DNA from: Pseudomonas zanjanensis | GTDB lineage: Bacteria; Pseudomonadota; Gammaproteobacteria; Pseudomonadales; Pseudomonadaceae | DNA length: 64,000 nt | Reading direction: 5' to 3' | Assembly: GCF_014268745.2 (NCBI RefSeq) | Contig: NZ_JABWRB020000001.1 | Coordinates: forward strand, 2,852,001-2,916,000 | Shown here: piece after piece, positions 43,685 through 51,380 of the stretch | Layout of the letters: the number at the start of each line of letters is the position of its first letter | How positions within the stretch are numbered: the first letter of the stretch is position 1 | Notes under the pieces: generated by a model | What the model was told of the DNA's origin: nothing | What the model saw: the letters and a program-made list of their open reading frames with translations, nothing else | The model's database searches: none | Program-made: the position numbers and the translations under genes

Positions 43685-44579
43685 CCGCCACTCCTTGCCC
43701 TTTGCTGCCGCCAGCCTTGAGAAAAAATTTCCCGGGCAGGCGCAGTTGGCATAGCGCCACACCTGACAGCGTCAACGCGGCGCCGATCACTAGGCGCTGG
43801 CTGATGCCCTCGGCGAGCATGATCTTGCTGACGGCGATCGCGAACAGCGGCACCAGGAGCAGATACGGGCTCAGTTGCTGCATCGAATTGCGTCCGAGCA
43901 ACCAGAACCAAAGGCCGAATCCCAGAAGACCGCCACTGAGCGCTGTATAGATGACCGCCCACCACGCCTGAGCGCTGGCCGTGTGGACGCTTGCCCATTG
44001 CCCGCCCTCCTGGATGAAGGACCACAACAACAGTTGTGGCGCGGCGATGACAGCCGTCCAGGCACTCAAGGCCAGCGGATCCAGCAGCCCGAGACGCTTG
44101 GCCAACACCGATCCGACCGCGAATGCCAAGGCCGCCAGCGCCACCAGCAGCATGCCGACAAAAGTCCCGCTCGCCGGCGGTTTGGCCAGCAGCACCAGAA
44201 TACCGGCGAACGCCAGCAGGATGCCCACCAGCGCGCGCACTTTCAGGACTTCACCCAATAACGCGAACGCCAGAACGAGGGTGAAAGGTGCCACCAGCTG
44301 ATAGATGATTGCCGAGGTAGAAGCGTCTACCCGGGCGATACCGCAATACAGCAAACCAAAATGCAAGGTGCCGGTAATCGTAGCGATCAAGACCATGGGC
44401 CCGAACTGCTCGCGTTTGACACGCTTGAGCAATGGCATGAGGAACAGCGCCATGATCGCGTAGCGCATGGCGACCATGAGGATAGGCGGCAGCTCGGCGC
44501 CGCCAATCTTCACGGCGGTGACCTGCGCGCCCCAGAGAAACGCGACCAGCAGCGCCAGCAATGAATCTTTCAATGGCAT
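43671..44579 (-). CDS. EamA/DMT-family exporter
   Basis: This 302-residue protein has ten hydrophobic helices in two EamA repeats, beginning with SLLALLVAFLWGAQVTAVKIGG and later VLAKRLGLLDPLALSAWTAVIAAPQLLLWS. DMT carriers of this type usually export small metabolites. It lies inside the luxI operon, 5 bases after the flavin reductase gene, and is the obvious candidate for product or precursor export. Confidence 0.88.
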   Translation of the reverse strand: MPLKDSLLALLVAFLWGAQVTAVKIGGAELPPILMVAMRYAIMALFLMPLLKRVKREQFGPMVLIATITGTLHFGLLYCGIARVDASTSAIIYQLVAPFTLVLAFALLGEVLKVRALVGILLAFAGILVLLAKPPASGTFVGMLLVALAALAFAVGSVLAKRLGLLDPLALSAWTAVIAAPQLLLWSFIQEGGQWASVHTASAQAWWAVIYTALSGGLLGFGLWFWLLGRNSMQQLSPYLLLVPLFAIAVSKIMLAEGISQRLVIGAALTLSGVALCQLRLPGKFFLKAGGSKGQGVADEQR

Positions 44580-44584
44580 GATAG

Positions 44585-45196
44585 TTATCCCTTCTGAAAT
44601 TGAATGGGCCGCAGGATTCTTTCCGGCTTGCCCGTGGCAACCCCTGTGGGATTAAGTCGACGGTAGTGCTCACAGAGCCGGTCCAGCGTCTCGCACAAGG
44701 CCTGTTCCGCTTCAGGATCGTGGGCCAGCTGTGTCTGGAAGCACGGCGGGAACCCCGAGCCGACCAAAATCATTTTGTTGAGCAGTACGTTCAGCGCGAC
44801 CTGGGAGAAAACGGCCGTGTGCCCGTAGCGCCGGCCGACGACCGCAATCGCCGCGAGCTTGTCGCGCAGCGGGCGTTGGCGTGGACGCATGAAGCCGTAG
44901 CCGACCCGCTCCAGAAACGCCTGGAAGCGACTGTTGGTGCCGTAGGCGTGCATGACGGGGAGATAGAGCACCGCATCGGCGCGATCCAGCCGCGCCACCA
45001 ACTGCCCGACGTCGTCCTGCACCGCGCAGTCCTGGTCTGAACAGGCGTTATCGGCGTCGCAGTAATCGATCCGGTAGTCCTTGAGCCAGATGTCATCGAT
45101 CTCGATCTCCTCGCCCAAGTGGCGGCGCACCAGCGCCACCACCCGTGCACTGACACCACAAGGTCGGCTGGAACCGACTATGATGGTCAGATTCAT
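44585..45196 (-). CDS. NAD(P)H-dependent FMN reductase-like flavoprotein
   Basis: This 203-residue protein has a flavodoxin-like fold: IIVGSSRPCGVSARVVALV at the FMN phosphate site and VLYLPVMHAYGTNSRFQAFLERVGYG at the isoalloxazine site. It has several Cys (DYCDADNACSDQDCAVQ). It lies 3 bases from the haem-oxygenase-like gene, so it could supply electrons to the diiron enzyme. A quinone or nitro reductase is also possible. Confidence 0.83.
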   Translation of the reverse strand: MNLTIIVGSSRPCGVSARVVALVRRHLGEEIEIDDIWLKDYRIDYCDADNACSDQDCAVQDDVGQLVARLDRADAVLYLPVMHAYGTNSRFQAFLERVGYGFMRPRQRPLRDKLAAIAVVGRRYGHTAVFSQVALNVLLNKMILVGSGFPPCFQTQLAHDPEAEQALCETLDRLCEHYRRLNPTGVATGKPERILRPIQFQKG

Positions 45197-45199
45197 GAT

Positions 45200-45883
45200 T
45201 CAGGACGCCTCTCGCAGCCCTTCTTCGCCAGCCAGATAGGCTCGCAGCGCTTCCTCCATCAACTGTCCGGTTAGCCACAACGTGACGCGTGCGACTTCCT
45301 TGATCTGGCGACGATCGTCTTCGGTCTTCACCGCACGCTGCATGGCCACGCGCACTTCTTCGGCGTGCTTCTCATCTATGGTCGAGTGGGCGACGAAGAA
45401 CGTCATTTGCTCGTCCTTCAAGCCCAGGTCTGCGCGGAACCTTTCCAGGATCGGCTGGATGTGCTCGTAGACGTCCTCGGCCCAATAGCTGTAGCCCAGT
45501 CGTGCGATCGGTCCCTTGCGGATAGCCACATCGTTGAGGAAGGCGATCAGCGCCTGGGTCGGCGCCAGGGGGGCTGGCATTTCCTGTGGCAGCAGCCCGA
45601 CCGACTCGAGATCGCGCAGTACCATGCGCTCGTGGCCCAGCTCTTCCAGGGCGTGCTTATAGACGAAGCGCAGCAGTGTCGTCTCTTCCGGATCGGCACT
45701 GAAGGCGCAGGCGGCCTGGTTGACCGAGTTGTAGCGGGTGTAGTGGTACACCTGCAGCATGAGCTGTTGGTAGAGGGCTGGCGGCGTGTGATTGTCCAGG
45801 CTGAACTTCCAGTAGGCGCCCTGCTTGATCTGGGCCCAGCCCGCTTCGACGATAGCGTCGAGTTCCTTGAAGAATGCTTGCAT
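45200..45883 (-). CDS. haem-oxygenase-like diiron enzyme (HDO / iron-containing redox family)
   Basis: This 227-residue all-helical protein has ligands arranged as in HDO enzymes: E81 with H84 (LEELGHERM), acidic residues in E136-DVYEH, and the third-helix signature H166-x3-D170-x2-H173 (HSTIDEKH). Known HDOs (SznF, UndA, BesC, CADD types) carry out N-oxygenation, oxidative decarboxylation, C-C fragmentation or self-sacrificing amination. The ATG at 45883 with AAAGGAG is preferred; the frame continues upstream through the acyltransferase end. The flavin reductase next door suggests an external electron donor. The reaction is unknown. Confidence 0.8.
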   Translation of the reverse strand: MQAFFKELDAIVEAGWAQIKQGAYWKFSLDNHTPPALYQQLMLQVYHYTRYNSVNQAACAFSADPEETTLLRFVYKHALEELGHERMVLRDLESVGLLPQEMPAPLAPTQALIAFLNDVAIRKGPIARLGYSYWAEDVYEHIQPILERFRADLGLKDEQMTFFVAHSTIDEKHAEEVRVAMQRAVKTEDDRRQIKEVARVTLWLTGQLMEEALRAYLAGEEGLREAS

Positions 45884-45884
45884 T

Positions 45885-46430
45885 TCAATAGGCTCCTTTA
45901 ACATTGTGGTAAACACTTTCGAGTTCCAGGTACACGAGGCTGTAGCGCCGCTCGACCTGTTCCCCGGTCCAGGTAACGTCATCCACCAGCACGCGCCCTC
46001 CCAAGCCGACATACAACGCCGCCAGTTGGCCGCGGCACAGGGCCGAGATGAATCGCAGGTGGGTGTTGGCTTTCAGCCAGATGGCCGCCTGCAGGAGAAA
46101 CATGCGCAGGTGCCGCCCGCCGCGGTATCGCTCGTCCAGCACCAAGCGATTGGCATCGAAGGCGTCCGTCGATTGTTCGAAATAGGCGTGCACATTGACT
46201 GCCCGCTCGACGAAACTCAGGCCATGGCCCAGCGGGGTGACGCGCAACGTCCCGACCACTTCGTCCTTGTCCAGGTAGACCAGGTGATAGGACAAGGCGT
46301 CGCGCACCTGCTCCCTTCGCTCGAAGTCATCCTCCCGTGCCGGGTTGGTCCCCAGATAGCGACTCCTGAGGTGCCTGACGGACTCGAACAGCTCATTTGC
46401 GTTGTCGATCACGCGAACAGACAGGCTCAT
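45885..46430 (-). CDS. GNAT-superfamily N-acyltransferase (FeeM/LuxI-fold-like)
   Basis: About 181 residues. The fold-defining parts are VGTLRVTPLGHGLSFVERAVNV and DANRLVLDERYRGGRHLRMFLLQAAIWLK, where the RGG turn would bind the acyl carrier phosphopantetheine. The size and the RVTP strand recall N-acyl amino acid synthases and LuxI relatives more than small acetyltransferases. It starts 8 bases after the ligase gene, with GAGGTCACCG as ribosome site, and stops one base before the HDO start. It may acylate an amine made by the cluster. Confidence 0.75.
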   Translation of the reverse strand: MSLSVRVIDNANELFESVRHLRSRYLGTNPAREDDFERREQVRDALSYHLVYLDKDEVVGTLRVTPLGHGLSFVERAVNVHAYFEQSTDAFDANRLVLDERYRGGRHLRMFLLQAAIWLKANTHLRFISALCRGQLAALYVGLGGRVLVDDVTWTGEQVERRYSLVYLELESVYHNVKGAY

Positions 46431-46438
46431 CGGTGACC

Positions 46439-47791
46439 TCACTGGCCTTGACGCTGATCGACGATGCGCGCTTCTTTCCAGCTGAACCAACTTCCAAGGT
46501 TCACATGTTCAGCAAGATCGCCCACCACCATGACCGTGGCATCGACCCCCAGCCGTTCGCGCAGGCGCTCCTTGATCAGCAGCACCAGACGCCCACGATC
46601 ACCCTCGAAGAAGCGCGACATTTCCAGCTTGGCGATGACGGTGTCGCGATCATTGGCGCGACTGAGGATGATCTGGTAACCAAGGCATTGTTCGACGCCT
46701 TCAAGCAACGCCTGCTCGATCTGCGCAGCCGAGAAGGCGCGACCGTTCAGTTGCACGGCATCCTTCACCCGACCGACAACCTTGACGGTCTGGCGCATCG
46801 ATTGCGGATAGCCGGGGCGCGACTGGATCGAGACCAGGTCACCCGTGCGGTAGCGGATCAACGGCTTGCTGCCAGGGATCAGCATGGTCACGCACAACTC
46901 ACCGTCGCCGGTGCAGCCGAGGCTTTCCCCGGACTTGGGATCGAGCACCTCGATGATGTAGTTGAGGCGATGAGGCACCAACTGGTCATTGGCGTTGCAG
47001 GCCGCGATGATCATCGCTTCCTGGGAGCCATACAGGCTGTTGTAGGCCTGCGCGCCCCACAGGCTGTAGAGGTTGTTCTTCAACGCTGGCGTGCACAGCT
47101 CGCCGCTCATCATGAACGCGCGCAGGGCGAAGTCCTCGCGTGGGTTCAAGCCCTGCCGCTCGGCTTCCTTGGCCATGGCCAGCAAGAGCCCCGGCGCCGA
47201 CGCGAGCACGCCGATCCGCAGATCCTTGAGCAGTTGCAGCGCCTTGAGCCAACCGATCACCGGTGAGTGCGGCCAGATCTTGGCATTGCACAGGTCGAGT
47301 TGGGTGCAGACATCGCCCAGGGTGTCACCGAAGGAATGGACCTCGGTGGGCCCCATGATGCCGACCACGGTCTTTTCACCCGCAAAGTGCTTTTCGATCA
47401 CCGCCTGGTAGGCCATGGCCAGTTGGCGATTGCTCGCGTAGCTTTCCTTGCGATCCCGTGGGCATGGCGTAGCAGGCCCGGTGGTGCCCGTCGTCTCGTA
47501 ATAGAAGATGCTGTCTTCCAGCGGGCCGGACAGAATGTCGAAGCCTGCCTCGCGCAAATCATCCTTGGTCGTGAATGGCAAGGTGACGAGCTCATCCAAG
47601 GTCAGCGAACGCTCGTCGACCTGGGCAAGGTGCCTGGCATAGAACGGCGAAGAACGCTTCACGTGGCCGATCACTTCCCGCAACTGTTCCTGATGCCATG
47701 CCGCCAACGCGGTGTCGCTGAGGACGTCGGTCCAATAGGCATGATGAATCGGATCGTACCGCTTCTTGAATGTGTCTAAATGCTCTTTCAT
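46439..47791 (-). CDS. PaaK-like aryl-CoA/adenylate-forming ligase
   Basis: This 450-residue protein is of the phenylacetate-CoA ligase type. It has YYETTGTTGPATPCPRDRKES (P-loop), SLYGSQEAMIIAACN (adenine pocket, in place of the usual YG(M/S)TE), LIRYRTGDLVSI (ribose Asp) and the C-terminal KVVGRVKDAVQLNGRAFSAAQIEQAL hinge. It should activate an aryl or amino acid as an adenylate. With an anthranilate synthase encoded divergently, anthranilate is one candidate substrate. It is the first gene of the luxI operon, with a LuxR-type box 76 bases upstream of its start. Confidence 0.85.
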   Translation of the reverse strand: MKEHLDTFKKRYDPIHHAYWTDVLSDTALAAWHQEQLREVIGHVKRSSPFYARHLAQVDERSLTLDELVTLPFTTKDDLREAGFDILSGPLEDSIFYYETTGTTGPATPCPRDRKESYASNRQLAMAYQAVIEKHFAGEKTVVGIMGPTEVHSFGDTLGDVCTQLDLCNAKIWPHSPVIGWLKALQLLKDLRIGVLASAPGLLLAMAKEAERQGLNPREDFALRAFMMSGELCTPALKNNLYSLWGAQAYNSLYGSQEAMIIAACNANDQLVPHRLNYIIEVLDPKSGESLGCTGDGELCVTMLIPGSKPLIRYRTGDLVSIQSRPGYPQSMRQTVKVVGRVKDAVQLNGRAFSAAQIEQALLEGVEQCLGYQIILSRANDRDTVIAKLEMSRFFEGDRGRLVLLIKERLRERLGVDATVMVVGDLAEHVNLGSWFSWKEARIVDQRQGQ

Positions 47792-47866
47792 TTCAGCCGC
47801 TCAGGTTTGATGGGTTACTGGAACTCAACGGCCACTACGTTAGTGACAGAAGTTACAAATACCCAG

Positions 47867-47882
47867 CTGCGTTATCCCGCAG
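47867..47882 (-). promoter_or_regulatory. LuxR-type box (CT-N12-AG palindrome)
   Basis: CTGCG-N6-CGCAG is perfectly symmetric, and the dyad extends with one mismatch to 22 bases (47864-47885). CT-N12-AG is the core of las/rhl-type boxes. It is upstream of the ligase operon that ends in luxI, and would give AHL-dependent positive feedback. Confidence 0.6.
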
Positions 47883-47995
47883 TTGTGCGCGTACGAGTTT
47901 CTTGTTAAAAGCACGCGCGATTACATATGCGCAGGAATAGTTTTTGTGCCTGTCGACACTAAGAAATGAATGAGATATCAATATCCGTCCAGCAG

Positions 47996-48024
47996 TTGAC
48001 AGCCCCGGGGCACACTGGTAATTT
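47996..48024 (+). promoter_or_regulatory. sigma-70 promoter of the TrpE-like/TrpG-like unit
   Basis: TTGACA (47996-48001), a 17-base spacer, and TAATTT (48019-48024). The predicted start near 48031 leaves about 420 bases of leader before the TrpE-like coding region. Confidence 0.6.
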
Positions 48025-48028
48025 CGCT

Positions 48029-48053
48029 GCACTGCCGCTCGTTCCCGCAGTGC
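48029..48053 (+). promoter_or_regulatory. hairpin at the predicted 5' end of the trpE-like transcript
   Basis: GCACTGC and GCAGTGC arms enclose an 11-base loop. It overlaps the predicted transcription start, so it is either a 5' stabilising hairpin or an operator dyad. Confidence 0.4.
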
Positions 48054-48077
48054 CTAGCCAAGACTGGGATGTCTAAA

Positions 48078-48179
48078 ATGTACTATCACCTTTCTGCTAT
48101 CAGTTCTTCCCACAGCTACCCCGACAGCTGTTCCCGGGCCACTCTGGCCATCTTCAAAAGCAATATCTGGCGTCGCTAA
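48078..48179 (+). CDS. 33-codon leader ORF (possible leader peptide)
   Basis: An ATG about 50 bases after the predicted transcription start, with GGGAT upstream, opens a 33-codon frame rich in Ser, His and Tyr with one Trp third from its end (NIWRR) and tandem TAATAA stops. It could be a regulatory leader peptide of the anthranilate synthase unit. A single Trp codon argues against classical Trp attenuation, and no clear antiterminator/terminator pair was identified. Confidence 0.35.
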   Translation: MYYHLSAISSSHSYPDSCSRATLAIFKSNIWRR

Positions 48180-48449
48180 TAATCTAGCGAAGACCAGCGT
48201 CTGTCTGCTGCCTGCCAGCAACGTCCTGCTCTCTCCACAATGAAATTCGAAGGTGCTCGCGCCTTGTGCCCTGCGCATCGATGGCTGCAATCCGTTGCAA
48301 GCCTGGTATTGCGCGCGACATGAACAGCGTCCGCCCCGAACATTCAGGATATCCGTCAACACCTATTTAAAGTGCCTGCGCACTTTATATTCCCGTGGTG
48401 CTCTCTTAATGGAGTGCCTGAATCGTTGCACCTTGAAAATGGTATAACC

Positions 48450-49919
48450 GTGAATAAACATTTAATTGACGTCAATGTTCTTCGCCGCGAAGAACGTCGA
48501 TCTACAGATGCACTTGGCATATATGCAAATGCACTGGAGCAACTGGGTCGCGAGTCTGTCTTCATTCTTGAATCACTGTCCGGTCCAAGCCGCGATCGCC
48601 GGGCGACGATCGTCGGGCTCGATCCCCTTTTCGAAGTGTGTATCGATGAGGGCCAGGCACAACTGCGAGGCTGTCCTGCGCTGTGTGAACACTTGTCCGC
48701 CAGCCTGCAACAAGGGGGGGTGCAAGTCGATCCCGAGCACAAGATCCACCTACCGGACAGCGAGTCAGGGTGGAACCTGCTCCGGACCATCCAGGCTACG
48801 TTCCAGCCTGCACCCAATGCCCCGTCCAGCCTGGCGTTCTTCGGCTATTTCTCCTACGACTGCGTTCGCCTGATCGAGCGCCTTCCCGATCTCGCCGAAC
48901 AGACCTACAGCTACCCGCTCATCGCCCTGTCGGTCTATCAGACACTGGTTTATTTCCACAGCAACGGCATTGTCGAAACCCTGATCAACAACCACCCTCT
49001 GTGGGCGCCCCGTACAGTGGAGGATTACCCCTTCCTGAGCGCAACCCCGGCGTGCGAGGCAGTGGATCTGCCACCGTATCCAGAGACATTCGAGGAAATC
49101 CGCACGGTCACCCCGGAGCAATTTTGCGAACGTGTCGAAGTCGCAATGGAGCACATCCGCGCCGGCGACGTCTACCAGATCCAACTCGGCCATGAGATCC
49201 GCATTCGCTCGCAGGTTGCGCCGTTCGATGTGTACCAGAACCTGCGCCTGCGCAACCCCTCTCCTTACATGTACCTGGCCCATGTGGGCGGTATCGACCT
49301 GATCGGTGCCAGTCCGGAGCTGTTCGTCAGGATCAAGGACGATTTGATTGAGATGCGTCCGATCGCCGGTACTGTCGGCAAGAAGCCTGGCGTCGATCCG
49401 ACCCAGCTGGTGCTGGAGCTGACCCGCTCGGAGAAGGAACGCGCCGAGCACCTGATGCTCATCGATCTGTGTCGCAATGATATCGGTCGCGTCTGCCAGG
49501 CCGGCTCGCTGGAAGTCGACGAATTCATGCTGGTAGAGGAGTACTCGCACCTCTACCACATGGTGTCGAACGTTCGCGGTCTGCTGCGCCCAAGCCTGGA
49601 TGCCTACGACGTGATCAAGGCCTCATTCCCCGCAGGAACCATGTCCGGCGCGCCCAAGGTCAGGGCAATGGAACTGATCGAGGGAATGGAGAGCAACCGC
49701 CGGGGCATCTACGCCGGAGCCCTTGGCCTGGTGGGTTTTGATGGCAGTGTAAATACCGCCCTGTGCATTCGCTCGACCGTCTTCGACGAGGGGACCTACC
49801 ACTTGCGTGCATCCGCCGGGGTGGTCGCCGACTCCGTTCCCGAGATGGAGTGGAAAGAGACGCTGTACAAGATGGGTTCTGTATACCGGGCAGTGACCGG
49901 CAAGGAGATCGCACTGTGA
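48450..49919 (+). CDS. trpE: anthranilate synthase component I (TrpE type), cluster copy
   Basis: About 489 residues. The N-terminal half carries ESVFILESLSG (Trp-feedback-type LLES region). The chorismate-binding half has ELFVRIKDDLIEMRPIAGT, ERAEHLMLIDLCRNDIGRV, EYSHLYHMVSNVRG, FPAGTMSGAPKVRAMELI and RRGIYAGALG, all family signatures. With the TrpG partner it makes anthranilate from chorismate and glutamine. The start is uncertain: GTG at 48450 follows a mini-ORF stop by 2 bases; TTG 48426 (GGAG at 48411) and GTG 48372 are alternatives. Two adjacent perfect inverted repeats fall in the first codons. PabB/PhzE-like chemistry is possible, but the sequence is closest to TrpE. Confidence 0.88.
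   Translation: MNKHLIDVNVLRREERRSTDALGIYANALEQLGRESVFILESLSGPSRDRRATIVGLDPLFEVCIDEGQAQLRGCPALCEHLSASLQQGGVQVDPEHKIHLPDSESGWNLLRTIQATFQPAPNAPSSLAFFGYFSYDCVRLIERLPDLAEQTYSYPLIALSVYQTLVYFHSNGIVETLINNHPLWAPRTVEDYPFLSATPACEAVDLPPYPETFEEIRTVTPEQFCERVEVAMEHIRAGDVYQIQLGHEIRIRSQVAPFDVYQNLRLRNPSPYMYLAHVGGIDLIGASPELFVRIKDDLIEMRPIAGTVGKKPGVDPTQLVLELTRSEKERAEHLMLIDLCRNDIGRVCQAGSLEVDEFMLVEEYSHLYHMVSNVRGLLRPSLDAYDVIKASFPAGTMSGAPKVRAMELIEGMESNRRGIYAGALGLVGFDGSVNTALCIRSTVFDEGTYHLRASAGVVADSVPEMEWKETLYKMGSVYRAVTGKEIAL
48465..48495. repeat. two abutting perfect inverted repeats in the trpE-like 5' end
   Basis: ATTGACGTCAAT (48465-48476) is a perfect 12-bp palindrome. It is followed without a gap by GTTCTTCGC-C-GCGAAGAAC (48477-48495), a perfect 9+1+9 inverted repeat. 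They could be an operator or an RNA hairpin controlling initiation. Confidence 0.5.
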
Positions 49920-50500
49920 AAGTATTCCTGATCGACGCCTACGACAGCTTCGTCTTTATCATCAGCCAGTACCTGGAACAACTGGGGCTGGAAACCCGCG
50001 TCGAGCGTCACGACGTGCCAGACCTCCTCCAACGCATCGAGGATTTTTCGCCGGACTTCTGCGTGCTGGGCCCTGGGCCTGGGCATCCGGCCGACGTTGG
50101 CTACATCGAAGTGATCAGGCACTTGCAGGGGCGTTTGCCGCTACTGGGCGTATGCCTGGGTCATCAAGCCATCGGCCTGGCCTTCGGCGCTCAGGTTTGC
50201 CGCGCCCCGCACGTGATGCACGGCAAAGTGAGCACGATCGAGAACGATGGCAAGGGCGTCTATGACCACACGCAGGCACGCGCCATACAGGCCACCCGCT
50301 ACCACTCGTTGATGGTCAGCGACCAGCAGCTACCCGACAGCCTGGAAGTCACCTCGAGATCCACCGATGACGGCTATGTGATGGGTGTGCGTCATCGCCA
50401 CCTGCCAGTGGAAGGAGTGCAGTTTCACCCTGAGAGCATCCTGACCGAAAACGGCCTGGACCTGTTTCGCAGTTTCATCAAGTGTTACGTGCACCAGTGA
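49916..50500 (+). CDS. trpG: anthranilate synthase component II (TrpG-type glutamine amidotransferase)
   Basis: This 194-residue class I amidotransferase has the nucleophile Cys in LGVCLGHQAIGLAFG near residue 79 and the His-Glu pair in QFHPESILTENG near 170, with oxyanion residues in VLGPGPGHP. The GTG start overlaps the TrpE-type stop by four bases (GTGA), so the two subunits are translationally coupled. It provides ammonia to the TrpE-type subunit. A clear terminator follows within 10 bases. Confidence 0.9.
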   Translation: MKVFLIDAYDSFVFIISQYLEQLGLETRVERHDVPDLLQRIEDFSPDFCVLGPGPGHPADVGYIEVIRHLQGRLPLLGVCLGHQAIGLAFGAQVCRAPHVMHGKVSTIENDGKGVYDHTQARAIQATRYHSLMVSDQQLPDSLEVTSRSTDDGYVMGVRHRHLPVEGVQFHPESILTENGLDLFRSFIKCYVHQ

Positions 50501-50506
50501 TCCGCC

Positions 50507-50532
50507 AGAAGGGGCGCACTCCCCTTCTTTTT
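50507..50532 (+). terminator. intrinsic terminator after the TrpE/TrpG unit
   Basis: AGAAGGGG and CCCCTTCT pair perfectly around CGCACT and are followed by a run of T. It separates the anthranilate synthase unit from the LuxR gene. Confidence 0.9.
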
Positions 50533-50579
50533 CCGTGCTCCAGCTGTTTCATTCCCGCTATAACAAGAGCGACTCGTTT

Positions 50580-51380
50580 ATGGACAAACACAACTCCCCC
50601 GTCTGCAGCCGGAACCAGGCCGGGCGTACCGCACCGCTGACCGCCTTCATGAGTCTCGCCAAAGATGCCAACCGTTGCGATTGGGAGCGCCTGCTGAACA
50701 AAGTGCTGCGTCAGCTCGGCTTCGGCAGCTACCTCATCAGCCTGGGACCGGCAGCACCGAGGGATACCGACCCTCTCGCCGGCCTCATCACCACCTTTCC
50801 CAAACGCTGGCTGGAACACTATCGCGGTGACGGGTTGATCGAGATCGACCCGATACTCAGGCACTGTCGACGCGAACTGCTACCTTTTTTCTGGGACAGC
50901 GAGCGCAGGCGCGCCCGTGGACGTTCCCGGCACTTCTGGCAACAACGCGAGCAACACGGCCTGCGCAGCGGCCTGAGCATCCCGCTGCGCTACGAGCTGC
51001 TCAGGGGAACACTGAGTGTGGCTTTCGATGACACCCAGATCACCGAACAGGAGGGCTTTTCCAACCCTGCCGTTTATCAACTGTTCATGCTCATCCCCTA
51101 CCTGCTCGCCGGAATGCGCCATCAGTTGCAGGTTCCTGCCCAACCCTGCCAGGACCTCACGCCCAAGGAGTTGGACTGCCTGTATTGGGCCAGCGTCGGC
51201 AAGACCACTTGGGAGATTAGCCACATCCTGACCTGTTCCGAGCGCACCATCGACTTCCACCTGCTCAATGCCCGACGCAAGCTGGGTTCGGTGAGTCGCC
51301 AACAGGCCGTCAGTGCTGCAGCGGCCTGCGGGCTGGTCATGCCGACGGTTGCCCCACCGGTTTACAGACGCCAGAAATGA
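50580..51380 (+). CDS. LuxR-family quorum-sensing receptor/regulator
   Basis: About 266 residues. The autoinducer-binding domain shows the usual residues: W and Y in RWLEHYRGDGLIEIDP, the DP pair, W in LLPFFWDSE, and G in LRSGLSIPLRYELLRGTLSVAFD. The C-terminal LuxR helix-turn-helix follows (LTPKELDCLYWASVGKTTWEISHILTCSERTIDFHLLNARRKLGSVSRQQA). It is the evident receptor for the AHL made by the LuxI homologue in the cluster. The ATG at 50580 was chosen; an upstream frame exists but has no ribosome site. Its 3' end overlaps the convergent dehydrogenase by 19 bases. Confidence 0.9.
   Translation: MDKHNSPVCSRNQAGRTAPLTAFMSLAKDANRCDWERLLNKVLRQLGFGSYLISLGPAAPRDTDPLAGLITTFPKRWLEHYRGDGLIEIDPILRHCRRELLPFFWDSERRRARGRSRHFWQQREQHGLRSGLSIPLRYELLRGTLSVAFDDTQITEQEGFSNPAVYQLFMLIPYLLAGMRHQLQVPAQPCQDLTPKELDCLYWASVGKTTWEISHILTCSERTIDFHLLNARRKLGSVSRQQAVSAAAACGLVMPTVAPPVYRRQK

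Larger units (their letters stand above)
47792..48449. other. divergent control region of the quorum-sensing cluster
   Basis: Some 650 bases separate the PaaK-like and TrpE-like starts. It contains a CT-N12-AG palindrome (47867-47882), a sigma-70 promoter towards the TrpE-like gene (47996-48024), a hairpin (48029-48053) and a 33-codon leader ORF (48078-48179). A 12-codon frame (48409-48447) ends two bases before the likely GTG of the TrpE-like gene. The long 5' leader suggests regulation after transcription starts. Confidence 0.55.

Noticed and set aside
46439..47791. Calling the ligase PqsA (anthranilate-CoA ligase of quinolone synthesis)
   Set aside because: The protein is PaaK-like, and no PqsB/C/D or HmqG-like genes are present; anthranilate is only a candidate substrate.
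48078..48179. Classical tryptophan attenuator leader peptide
   Set aside because: Only one Trp codon and no clear alternative terminator/antiterminator stems; retained as a possible leader ORF at low confidence.
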